Positions 6,805-12,233 are shown, numbered from the stretch's first letter. The stretch: 12,502 bases of DNA from an uncultured Dialister sp. (GCA_900543455.1 UQRR01000066.1:1-12502), one strand, 5' to 3'. Made by a program: numbers and translations. The notes: generated by a model not told the origin, from the letters alone.

Positions 6805-6895
6805 CGGATGAAAGCTCCGTCCGAATGAGAAATGGTGGTACAGCGTATAAAAATAATAGAAGTGCCGCGAAGTATGGATAGTGGAGATGCCCGCT
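6805..6895 (+). repeat. Dispersed hairpin element, copy D' (degenerate)
   Basis: GATGAAAGCTCCGTCCGAAT, then GAGAAATGGTGGTACAGCGT and an AT-rich loop, then GAAGTGCCGCGAAGTATGGA and GGAGATGCCCGC. These blocks follow the order of copies A and E, but the hairpin arms have decayed (CAGCGT against GTGCCGC). It is oriented opposite to copy D, about 85 bases away. Confidence 0.65.
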
Positions 6896-6904
6896 TGAGA
6901 CATC

Positions 6905-6980
6905 AGACTTCAGATATTAGACGTTAGATATTAGATATGTCCAAGTCTCCCAGTCTCCCGGCCTCTCAGTCTTTTAGTCT
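6905..6980. repeat. Heptamer array (TTAGATA / AGTCTCCC type)
   Basis: The first part repeats TTAGACG, TTAGATA, TTAGATA at a period of 7. The second part repeats AGTCTCCC and related words. It is a different word set from the TCCCTAG arrays but of the same general build. Confidence 0.65.
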
Positions 6981-6981
6981 G

Positions 6982-7028
6982 GGGAAACGCTGATTCAATC
7001 ACAGAGTCAGATTTAATCAGTGTTTCCC
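6982..7028. repeat. GGGAAACGCTGATT palindrome past antiporter gene 2
   Basis: GGGAAACGCTGATTCAAT (6982-6999) faces ATTTAATCAGTGTTTCCC (7011-7028), with 16 of 18 positions pairing. It starts eight bases past the stop codon of antiporter gene 2. The same palindrome occurs at the end of the phosphate permease gene (9100-9148). No T-run follows on the minus strand. It may act as a 3'-end RNA stabilising hairpin. Confidence 0.75.
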
Positions 7029-7035
7029 TAGTCCC

Positions 7036-8484
7036 TTACCACCCAAGGAAGAATACCAGTGTATCGATGAGAAATACAGGGAAAAGAATTTCCAGCGACC
7101 AGCCAATATATGCGAAGAACCCGGGCATATGAATATGGCTGTCTTCCGCGATCGCCTTGACCATGAAATTCGGGGCATTCCCGATGTAAGTATTCGCTCC
7201 CATGAAGACGGCTCCGGCAGAGATCGCTTCCAGCATGACAGGCGTCACGGTACCGACAGAGGTGATGACTCCGGACGCTGCCCCGAGGCTCCCTGCGGTC
7301 TGCAGGAAAACAAGGTAGGTCGGGGTATTATCGAGGAAGGAGGAAAGTGCCCCTGTGATCCAGAACATCTGCCACGGCTGGTTGATGCCCAGAGCCGCGC
7401 CATGCGTCTCGAGAAGGACCAGTGCAGGGATCATGGTGACAAAGATGCCGGAGAAGAGAACAGCGACCCCTTTGATCGGATTCATGGAGAACTGGTTTTC
7501 TTTATGAATATTGGCAGGCGTGGTATGGATAGAGAGCTGGGCAGCCGTAAGAATCAGAATGATTTCTACCAAAGTGGAATACGGGAAGACGATTTCTTCA
7601 AAAATCGGAATCCCTGCCCCATTCGCAAAGAACGGGAAGGCTTCCGGCAGGAAGTTATTCGCCATGACGCCCACGATGATGAGCAGGATGTAGAAGAAAT
7701 TCTTTTTGCCATAAATCTTAATCAGCGGAGAATTATCATGGAGCTGCATATCGCTTGGCCGACGACCCGCTGCCAGCTCTTTCTTGAAGTAATGGCGATC
7801 AATGAAGTAGAAGGCGACGAAAACAAGGATGAGATTCAAGAGCAGGATCGGGAAGAGATGAAAAGTCCATGTGAAAGGCACACCGCGCTGGAAGCCCATG
7901 AAAAGCGGCGGATCGCCAAGCGGTGTGAGGCAGCCGCCCATATTCGCCACGAGGAAGATCAGGAAGACCATGACATGCGCCTTTTCCTTGCGCCATTCAT
8001 TGACACGGATCAATGGACGGATGAAAAGCATAGCCGCGCCCGTCGTGCCGATCCAGCTTGCCATGACCGTCCCCACGAAAAGGATCAGCGAATTGATGAG
8101 CGGCGTCCCGGCGAGCTTGCCATGGATCATAATGCCGCCCGCCGTCGCATACAGACCATACAGAAGGACAATGAAAGGAATGAAATCGAGAAGGATCGAC
8201 TCCAAGAGACGATAGACTCCTTCTGAAATACCATACGCATATGAGAACGGGACAAGGAAGAAGAGCGCACAGCCAAGCGATACCCACTTCGTGTTCTTCG
8301 CCCACCAAAGACCATTGATCAGAGGAACAAAGGCCACCGCGAGCAGCATGACAACAAAGGGGATGACACTCCAGAAAGGAAGCGTCTGATTGACCGTCTC
8401 ATGAAAAACTTCGTTAGCGGAAACATTCATGGAAATGCTCGCCGCGAGCAGCGTGCATGAAGCAATTTTTAACAAATGAAACAT
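7036..8484 (-). CDS. NhaD/CitMHS-type sodium:proton antiporter (paralogue 2)
   Basis: This paralogue of the protein at 4763-6301 is likely a Na+/H+ antiporter in the cytoplasmic membrane; the substrate is again not certain. The 482-residue product starts with MFHLLKIASCTLLAASISMN and a VSA-NE site that looks like a cleavable signal peptide. The rest is polytopic. SWIGTTGAAM (about 144), NMGGCLTPLGDPPLF (about 181), LDNTPTYLVFLQ (about 385) and TYIGNAPNFM (about 432) match paralogue 1. The ATG at 8484 follows GGAAGGTG (8491-8498) by six bases; an in-frame GTG at 8493 is inside that site. The two proteins differ mainly at the N terminus and in the cytoplasmic loop after KKELAAGR. The leader of about 210 bases holds a probable 18-codon reading frame. 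The two genes are not one operon: over 700 bases of repeats and a separate promoter lie between them. Confidence 0.88.
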   Translation of the reverse strand: MFHLLKIASCTLLAASISMNVSANEVFHETVNQTLPFWSVIPFVVMLLAVAFVPLINGLWWAKNTKWVSLGCALFFLVPFSYAYGISEGVYRLLESILLDFIPFIVLLYGLYATAGGIMIHGKLAGTPLINSLILFVGTVMASWIGTTGAAMLFIRPLIRVNEWRKEKAHVMVFLIFLVANMGGCLTPLGDPPLFMGFQRGVPFTWTFHLFPILLLNLILVFVAFYFIDRHYFKKELAAGRRPSDMQLHDNSPLIKIYGKKNFFYILLIIVGVMANNFLPEAFPFFANGAGIPIFEEIVFPYSTLVEIILILTAAQLSIHTTPANIHKENQFSMNPIKGVAVLFSGIFVTMIPALVLLETHGAALGINQPWQMFWITGALSSFLDNTPTYLVFLQTAGSLGAASGVITSVGTVTPVMLEAISAGAVFMGANTYIGNAPNFMVKAIAEDSHIHMPGFFAYIGWSLEILFPVFLIDTLVFFLGW

Positions 8485-8507
8485 GGTTTTCACCTTCCAG
8501 GATGATA

Positions 8508-8529
8508 GGGAAACTTGGATTCAATCACA
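8508..8529 (+). repeat. Partial copy of the GGGAAAC...GATTCAATCACA word
   Basis: GGGAAACTTGGATTCAATCA plus CA matches 6982-7003 at 19 of 22 positions. Antiporter gene 2 is thus flanked by a short direct repeat. It lies in the leader, just before the ribosome binding site. Chance is possible but the match is long. Confidence 0.5.
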
Positions 8530-8605
8530 ATATCCACTCAAATCATTATTTTCAGAGAGAAATCGAAACCTCTCACCAGGGAATACTTTCCATACATCCC
8601 ATGTT

Positions 8606-8662
8606 TCAATGACTGCCATGCATGGCTATCGCATATAGAATATCCTTTTCTATTCCTTTCAT
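8606..8662 (-). CDS. Probable 18-residue leader peptide upstream of antiporter gene 2
   Basis: The reading frame encodes MKGIEKDILYAIAMHGSH and ends with TGA. AAAGGAGGAG (8668-8677) lies five bases before its ATG and is stronger than the site of the antiporter itself. It starts about 35 bases past the predicted transcript start and ends about 120 bases before the antiporter ATG. A 12-base palindrome, GCCATGCATGGC, lies within it (8615-8626). I recognise no homologue. It could regulate the downstream gene by translation or attenuation, or be a small protein in its own right. The evidence is the ribosome binding site and its position only. Confidence 0.5.
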   Translation of the reverse strand: MKGIEKDILYAIAMHGSH

Positions 8663-8702
8663 AGAAGCTCCTCCTTTATCTATTCTTTTGGGAACAGTAT
8701 CA

Positions 8703-8711
8703 ATTATATCA
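8703..8711 (-). promoter_or_regulatory. Extended -10 promoter of antiporter gene 2
   Basis: The minus strand reads TGATATAAT, a full extended -10 element. The -35 region is weak. The arrangement matches the TGGTATAAT promoter of antiporter gene 1. Confidence 0.6.
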
Positions 8712-8733
8712 CCCCTTCTTTGAATGATAATTA

Positions 8734-8752
8734 CTTATTCAATGTGAATAAG
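8734..8752. promoter_or_regulatory. Possible operator upstream of antiporter gene 2
   Basis: CTTATTCA and TGAATAAG form a perfect 8-bp inverted repeat with a 3-base spacer. It lies about 26 bases upstream of the -10 box, at roughly -38 to -56 from the expected start. That is a usual place for an activator, or for a repressor upstream of the polymerase site. The regulator is unknown. From here to 8904 I see only AT-rich sequence without further features. Confidence 0.45.
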
Positions 8753-8904
8753 ACACCATTTATATAATCTATAATTCATATCATGCTATGGAGACTCACT
8801 ATAGTTATGAAATACATGAATCACAGTTTCTGCTTTGCTATGACGCATGCAATAGCCAAAAGCGACTTCAGCTCCATGCTATAAACGAAAGAAAGAAACG
8901 GGGC

Positions 8905-9035
8905 ATGAGTGGCTGGGGATTGGGAGACTAAGAGAGATGAGACAGGAGACGTTAGACATGAGACATCAGACTTTAGACTTTAGACTTTAGACATCAGATT
9001 TCAGACCTCTGACTTCGGACTTCTGACCTCTCCCA
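8905..9035. repeat. Heptamer array (AGACTTT / GACATCA / TCTGACC type)
   Basis: Three in-phase copies of AGACTTT sit at about 8968-8990, flanked by related words (AGACGTT, GACATGA, GACATCA, TTCAGAC, CTCTGAC, TTCTGAC). It lies directly downstream of the phosphate operon terminator. A short frame on the minus strand (9001-9183) crosses it and is not a gene. Confidence 0.7.
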
Positions 9036-9040
9036 GCCAA

Positions 9041-9076
9041 TAAAAAAGCCACAGCATCCTTTCGGATGCCGTGGCT
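9041..9076 (-). terminator. Intrinsic terminator of the phosphate transport operon
   Basis: On the minus strand AGCCACGGCATCC pairs with GGATGCTGTGGCT (one G-U pair) around a GAAA tetraloop, and TTTTTT follows. It lies about 70 bases past the permease stop codon. Confidence 0.92.
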
Positions 9077-9099
9077 TCACGGTTCAGAAAACACAGACG

Positions 9100-9148
9100 T
9101 AAGGAAACGCTGATTAAATCGTTGTCAGATTTAATCAGCGTTTCCTTA
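9100..9148. repeat. Perfect 21-bp palindrome overlapping the permease stop codon
   Basis: Bases 9100-9120 (TAAGGAAACGCTGATTAAATC) pair exactly with 9128-9148 across seven bases. The TAA stop codon of the permease gene is the edge of one arm. The core matches the palindrome at 6982-7028, and a half copy is visible near 4569-4585. A separate terminator follows at 9041-9076, so this hairpin is not needed for termination. It may protect the mRNA 3' end or be a small mobile palindrome. Confidence 0.85.
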
Positions 9149-10138
9149 AAATGTATGCCGCAGCAGGAGGTACACCAGCGCACCGACAGCAGCCGTACAC
9201 GGGATCGTCATGACCCATGCCGAAACCATCTGGTAGGCGACACTCCAGTGGACAGCGCGGAAACGCTTCGCCCAGCCCACGCCCATGATGGATCCGGTGA
9301 CGACATGCGTGGTCGATACAGGAAGATGGAGCATGGTCGCAGAGAAAATGATGAGGGACGAGTTCAGATCTGCCGCCAGGCCATTGACCGGCTGCATGCG
9401 GAAGATTTTATTTCCGACAGTACGGATGATGCGCCAGCCGCCGACACTGGTGCCGGCACACATCGCCGTCGCACACGCCACTTTGACTTCCCACGGCACC
9501 TCAAGCACGCCGATATAGCCGCCCGAGAGCAGCGCCAGCGTGATGATGCCCATCGACTTCTGCGCATCATTCGAGCCATGGGAAAACGCCATGAGTGCTG
9601 CCGATGCCATCTGGATGTGACGGGAGATGTAATTCACGCGCGACTTCCCTACATTTCTGAAAAAAACATAGAGAAGCGTCATGATGAAGTAGCCCATGCC
9701 AAGAGCCACGATCGGCGAGCAGACGAGCCCGATGACGATCGTCAGGACTCCTGCGAGGTGGATCGCGCCGGTGCCGTAAGAGATGATGACCGCGCCGATG
9801 ACGCCGCCGATCAGTGCATGAGATGACGAGGACGGCATCCCGATACGCCATGTGAATAAATTCCAGAAAATCGCAGAGGCAAGCGCCGCGATGAGGACGA
9901 CAGAGTCGACCATATGCGGTGAGGTGACGATTTCCCCGCCGATGGTCTTCGCCACCCCGGTAGAAATCATCGCGCCGACAAAGTTCAAAAAAGCAGACAT
10001 CATGATCGCTATCTTGGGACTGAGTGCGCGCGTCGCCACACAAGTCGCGATAGCATTGGCCGTATCGTGGAAGCCATTGATAAAATCAAAGCAGAGTGCC
10101 AGAATGATAACAAGCCCCACAAGGTACATATCAGGCAT
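9146..10138 (-). CDS. pit: Low-affinity inorganic phosphate transporter, PiT family
   Basis: PiT proteins import phosphate as a metal-phosphate complex using the proton (or sodium) gradient. The 330-residue product carries both halves of the family signature: GFHDTANAIAT at 22-32 and FSHGSNDAQKSMG at 185-197. SSSSHALIGG (about 103) and STTHVVTGSIMG (about 275) are the other paired internal motifs. The protein is hydrophobic throughout, with about 10 membrane spans, and has the compact length typical of PiT proteins in Firmicutes. The ATG at 10138 overlaps the end of the upstream gene by eight bases. GAGGTGG in that gene, nine bases before, can serve as its ribosome binding site. An ATG three codons later has no better site. 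Overlap with the DUF47 gene indicates coupled translation. Confidence 0.95.
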   Translation of the reverse strand: MPDMYLVGLVIILALCFDFINGFHDTANAIATCVATRALSPKIAIMMSAFLNFVGAMISTGVAKTIGGEIVTSPHMVDSVVLIAALASAIFWNLFTWRIGMPSSSSHALIGGVIGAVIISYGTGAIHLAGVLTIVIGLVCSPIVALGMGYFIMTLLYVFFRNVGKSRVNYISRHIQMASAALMAFSHGSNDAQKSMGIITLALLSGGYIGVLEVPWEVKVACATAMCAGTSVGGWRIIRTVGNKIFRMQPVNGLAADLNSSLIIFSATMLHLPVSTTHVVTGSIMGVGWAKRFRAVHWSVAYQMVSAWVMTIPCTAAVGALVYLLLRHTF

Positions 10139-10757
10139 ATTTCATGACCACCTCTTTGATCAGGTTTGCTACTTTCTCCGCCCGATCGCAGGTGTCCTCC
10201 ATCGCTTCCATGATCTCCTTCCAGCGAATGATCTCCATGACATCGTGACTGCCATCGAAGAGATCGGAAATAGACTGGCGATAGATCGCATCCCCTTCGC
10301 TCTCGAGCTGATTCAGCTTGCGGGTACGCTGTCCGATCTCGATCTCATTCTTGTCGATGTCTTTCAAAAGACGGAAGAGCACGATCAGCTCCTCAGCCAT
10401 TTCGACCAGGATATCCGACATGCGCACCGGCAGCTTCGAGCCAATGCCCGCATGATACAGCTTCATGGAAAGCACGACATCCTGAATATCATCGACACAG
10501 TCATCGAGTGTGGAAGTCAGCATAAAAAAATCTTCCCGATCGATCGGTGTGATGAAGACATGGCGCATCTTCGCCGCAATGTCATGTGTCACGCGATCCG
10601 CCGCATGCTCCAGATTCTTCACTTCCTTCGAGTATTTTTCCAGCTTCGTCGGGTCCTGCAGCACCTCACGCGCCATCAGCGCGCCTTTATGGAAATACTC
10701 CGCATTCGTCACAAGGAAATCAAAAAACTCTTCATGCTTATTGACCAGACTAAACAT
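10131..10757 (-). CDS. DUF47 (PhoU-like) accessory protein of the PiT transporter
   Basis: The 208-residue protein belongs to the DUF47/TIGR00153 family, soluble helical proteins related to PhoU. They are regularly encoded next to PiT permeases and are thought to regulate them. Typical segments are HEEFFDFLVTNAEYFHKGAL near the N terminus, KNLEHAADRVTHDI near residue 47, and DREDFFMLTSTLDDCVDDIQ near 72-95, which carries the acidic motif thought to bind metal. A matching C-terminal half has NQLESEGDAIYR and WKEIMEAMEDTCDRAEKVAN. The ATG at 10757 has GGAGG (10763-10767) five bases upstream. The gene is first in a two-gene operon and its stop overlaps the start of pit. The exact biochemical role is not established from sequence. 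Confidence 0.93.
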   Translation of the reverse strand: MFSLVNKHEEFFDFLVTNAEYFHKGALMAREVLQDPTKLEKYSKEVKNLEHAADRVTHDIAAKMRHVFITPIDREDFFMLTSTLDDCVDDIQDVVLSMKLYHAGIGSKLPVRMSDILVEMAEELIVLFRLLKDIDKNEIEIGQRTRKLNQLESEGDAIYRQSISDLFDGSHDVMEIIRWKEIMEAMEDTCDRAEKVANLIKEVVMKYA

Positions 10758-10810
10758 AACGTCCTCCGTTTTACCAAAAACATACGCATGTCTTTATGAT
10801 ATCTTATGAA

Positions 10811-10827
10811 TGTAAAGCCTGTGTAAA
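10811..10827 (-). promoter_or_regulatory. PhoP-box-like direct repeat in the phosphate operon leader
   Basis: The minus strand reads TTTACA, five bases, TTTACA, an 11-base period. Bacillus-type PhoP boxes are TTAACA-like hexamers at this period. The site is downstream of the predicted -10 box, which would suit repression or a second, unseen promoter. Only one pair of hexamers is visible. Confidence 0.4.
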
Positions 10828-10870
10828 ATCCTTGACAAATTCTTCAAGTTATCGAAAATAGTATATCTTG

Positions 10871-10899
10871 ATTATAGCTGAATCCATGCATTTTTTGAA
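10871..10899 (-). promoter_or_regulatory. Promoter of the phosphate transport operon
   Basis: TATAAT (10871-10876) is a perfect -10 box. TTCAAA (10894-10899) is a four-of-six -35 box at a spacing of 17. The transcript would start near 10864, giving a leader of about 105 bases. Confidence 0.65.
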
Positions 10900-10926
10900 T
10901 GGGTTCATACAAATCTAATCGTATAT

Positions 10927-11014
10927 CAGGGAATGGGTAATCTCAGGATTAGGGATTAGGAGTATCAAGTGACTGGTGACTGGGGACTGGGGATTAGTAG
11001 CTAGGGATTAGGCT
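10927..11014. repeat. Heptamer array (GGATTAG / GTGACTGG type)
   Basis: AGGATTAGGGATTAGG, AAGTGACTGGTGACTGGGGA and GATTAGTAGCTAGGGATTAG form a mixed 7-base array. The words are the same family as at 62-159, on the opposite strand. No gene overlaps. Confidence 0.75.
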
Positions 11015-11026
11015 GATGATGCTTCT

Positions 11027-11072
11027 ACCCCCTTCCTCAGGAAGGGAGATGCCCGAAGGGCAGGAGGTTGGC
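11027..11072 (+). repeat. GC-rich CCCCCTT/GCCCGAAGGGC repeat, copy 1
   Basis: ACCCCCTTCCTCAGGAAGGG is followed by AGATGCCCGAAGGGCAGGAG, giving two small adjacent hairpins. Related copies with the same order lie at 12234-12297 (plus) and 12377-12429 (minus). Confidence 0.6.
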
Positions 11073-11110
11073 CGAGGGAAATGAGATTTGAGGTATGAAT
11101 ACCGAAAGCA

Positions 11111-11220
11111 GGCATCGCCCCATATATACTTGCGGCGGAGCCGCCGCCTTCATTTCTCATTTCTAATTTCTCATTTCTAATTCGAGCATAGTTCTCATTC
11201 ATAATCAGTGGACGGAGCCC
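11111..11220 (-). repeat. Dispersed hairpin element, copy E (longest)
   Basis: GGCATCGCCCCATATATACT, then a hairpin GCGGCGGAGCCGCCGC, a heptamer tract of CATTTCT/AATTTCT units (about 11150-11178), then TTCGAGCATAGTTCTCATTC, ATAATCAGTG and GACGGAGCCC. It is the fullest copy seen and defines the block order of the family. The heptamer tract is longer here than in the other copies. It ends about 25 bases before the rubrerythrin promoter. Confidence 0.8.
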
Positions 11221-11242
11221 CCCCAAGAGCTCCCCCCTCCCC

Positions 11243-11271
11243 TTGACAGAATATCGATAATCATCTATACT
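11243..11271 (+). promoter_or_regulatory. Near-consensus promoter of the rubrerythrin gene
   Basis: TTGACA (11243-11248), 17 bases, TATACT (11266-11271). The transcript should begin at about 11278. The spacer contains TATCGATA and GATAAT, but no convincing Fur or PerR box. Confidence 0.85.
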
Positions 11272-11278
11272 GTCTACA

Positions 11279-11296
11279 GATGAGGAAAGCCTCATC
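11279..11296 (+). promoter_or_regulatory. 5'-terminal hairpin of the rubrerythrin mRNA
   Basis: GATGAGG (11279-11285) pairs perfectly with CCTCATC (11290-11296) around an AAAG loop. It begins at or one base after the expected transcript start. Such 5'-terminal stems are known to slow mRNA decay; that role is inferred here. Confidence 0.55.
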
Positions 11297-11300
11297 CCCT

Positions 11301-11324
11301 TCCACATTCTGGGGAGAATGTGGA
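11301..11324 (+). promoter_or_regulatory. Second hairpin in the rubrerythrin leader
   Basis: TCCACATTCT pairs perfectly with AGAATGTGGA around a GGGG loop. TTTCTTATG follows, which is too broken a T-run for a confident terminator. It ends about 30 bases before the ribosome binding site. Confidence 0.6.
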
Positions 11325-11371
11325 TTTCTTATGATTGCAAGTCCTACGAGTGTAAAAGGAGGAATTTTACA

Positions 11372-11944
11372 ATGGAAGAAGCAAAAGTATTAGAAGAAAT
11401 GAAACGCCTGGCCGGCACACAGACCGAAAAGAACCTGCGCGCTGCTTTCGCAGGCGAATCCCAGGCTCATGTGAAATATAACCTGTTTGCTGCAGAAGCA
11501 GAAAAAGATCCGTCCATCTCCCGCCAGATCGCTGACATTTTCAGAGAAACCGGCGCGAATGAAAAAGCCCATGCCAAACTGTGGTTCTGGCTCGTCGGTG
11601 ACCTCAAGAAATCCACTGCTGAACATCTGAAAATGGCTGCTGCCGGCGAAAACGGTGAATGGACCTCCATGTATCCGGAATTTGCTGCTACCGCAGAAAA
11701 AGAAGGCTTCCCGCAGATCGCTTTCCTGCTCTCTAAAGTCGGCGAAATCGAAAAACAGCACGAAGCACGCTATAAGCTGCTGCTGGCCAATGTCGAAAAC
11801 GGCCAGGTCTTCAAAAAAGGCGAAAAGAAACTCTGGATGTGTGCCAACTGCGGCTACACCGTAGAATCCGTAGAAGCACCGGAAGAATGCCCGGTATGCG
11901 GCCATCCGCAGAGCTTCTTCGCTATCAAAGCGGAAAACTACTGA
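11372..11944 (+). CDS. rbr: Rubrerythrin (peroxide-reducing diiron protein)
   Basis: Rubrerythrin reduces hydrogen peroxide to water in the cytoplasm of anaerobes, taking electrons through a rubredoxin-type iron site. The 190-residue product has the standard two parts. The ferritin-like four-helix domain (about 1-140) carries AGESQAH (E29), EKAH (E64, H67), the MYPEFAATAEKEG helix and EKQH (E127, H130), the expected diiron ligands. The C-terminal rubredoxin-like domain has CANC (157, 160) and CPVC (173, 176). The ATG at 11372 follows AAGGAGG (11356-11362) by nine bases; a longer frame from 11318 runs back through the leader hairpin and is rejected. This is the only large gene on the plus strand. 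It has its own strong promoter and terminator, so it should be abundantly expressed. Confidence 0.97.
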   Translation: MEEAKVLEEMKRLAGTQTEKNLRAAFAGESQAHVKYNLFAAEAEKDPSISRQIADIFRETGANEKAHAKLWFWLVGDLKKSTAEHLKMAAAGENGEWTSMYPEFAATAEKEGFPQIAFLLSKVGEIEKQHEARYKLLLANVENGQVFKKGEKKLWMCANCGYTVESVEAPEECPVCGHPQSFFAIKAENY

Positions 11945-11954
11945 TAAGGAAATG

Positions 11955-11986
11955 AAAAACGCCCCGCAAGCAGTGGGGCGTTTTTT
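11955..11986 (+). terminator. Intrinsic terminator of the rubrerythrin gene
   Basis: AAAAACGCCCC pairs with GGGGCGTTTTT, extended inward by two pairs, and ends in a run of six T. It starts 11 bases past the stop codon. The flanking A-run means it may also terminate transcripts on the minus strand. Confidence 0.93.
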
Positions 11987-11987
11987 G

Positions 11988-12026
11988 TTGGGGTTCAGGT
12001 TGACGGGTTCAGGGTTCAGGATTTGG
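11988..12026 (+). repeat. GGTTCAGG short tandem repeat
   Basis: GGGGTTCAGGTTGACGGGTT and CAGGGTTCAGG repeat a GGTTCAGG-like word. The reverse complement occurs in the metK leader (about 4210-4238), and a short piece lies at 2617-2632. Confidence 0.6.
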
Positions 12027-12090
12027 CGCTTTTCGTCATACCGAACAGATGAAAACGGCTCTTCTGAGACACGTGCTATTCCCTTGTATC

Positions 12091-12124
12091 GTCATTCCGA
12101 GCGAAGCCGAGGAATCTTTGTTGC
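12091..12124 (+). repeat. Dispersed GTCATTCCGAGCG-type intergenic repeat, copy 2
   Basis: GTCATTCCGAGCGAAGCCGA is followed by GGAATCTTTGTTGC. It matches copy 1 at 15-50 on the other strand. A minus-strand frame over it (12036-12293) reads the repeat and is not a gene. Confidence 0.65.
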
Positions 12125-12162
12125 ACCCCTCTTCCCTACCCGCTCTGCCTATCTGCTTACAT

Positions 12163-12200
12163 GAAACACCGTATTCCAATTCAACGAGACACGGTGTTTC
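12163..12200. repeat. 10-bp inverted repeat GAAACACCGT / ACGGTGTTTC
   Basis: The arms are perfect (12163-12172 and 12191-12200) with an 18-base loop. It is followed by CCGTTTCCCGTTTAAGG. There is no T-run and no gene to end here, so its role is unknown. Confidence 0.5.
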
Positions 12201-12233
12201 CCGTTTCCCGTTTAAGGAAATCAGCACCAACTG

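Noticed and set aside
6679..6903. Minus-strand frame of 74 codons
   Set aside because: It runs across hairpin elements D and D' and the perfect hairpin. Its similarity to the frame at 11008-11307 comes from the shared repeat.
8793..8804. GACTCACTATAG, part of the T7 phage promoter
   Set aside because: The upstream TAATAC and downstream GGG are missing and no phage genes are near; a chance match.
11249..11265. Fur or PerR operator in the rubrerythrin promoter spacer
   Set aside because: GATAAT and TATCGATA are present, but the other half-site matches poorly (about three of seven), too weak to call.
11008..11307. Minus-strand frame of 99 codons
   Set aside because: It crosses element E and the rubrerythrin promoter; the EKLEMRNE-like residues are the heptamer tract translated.
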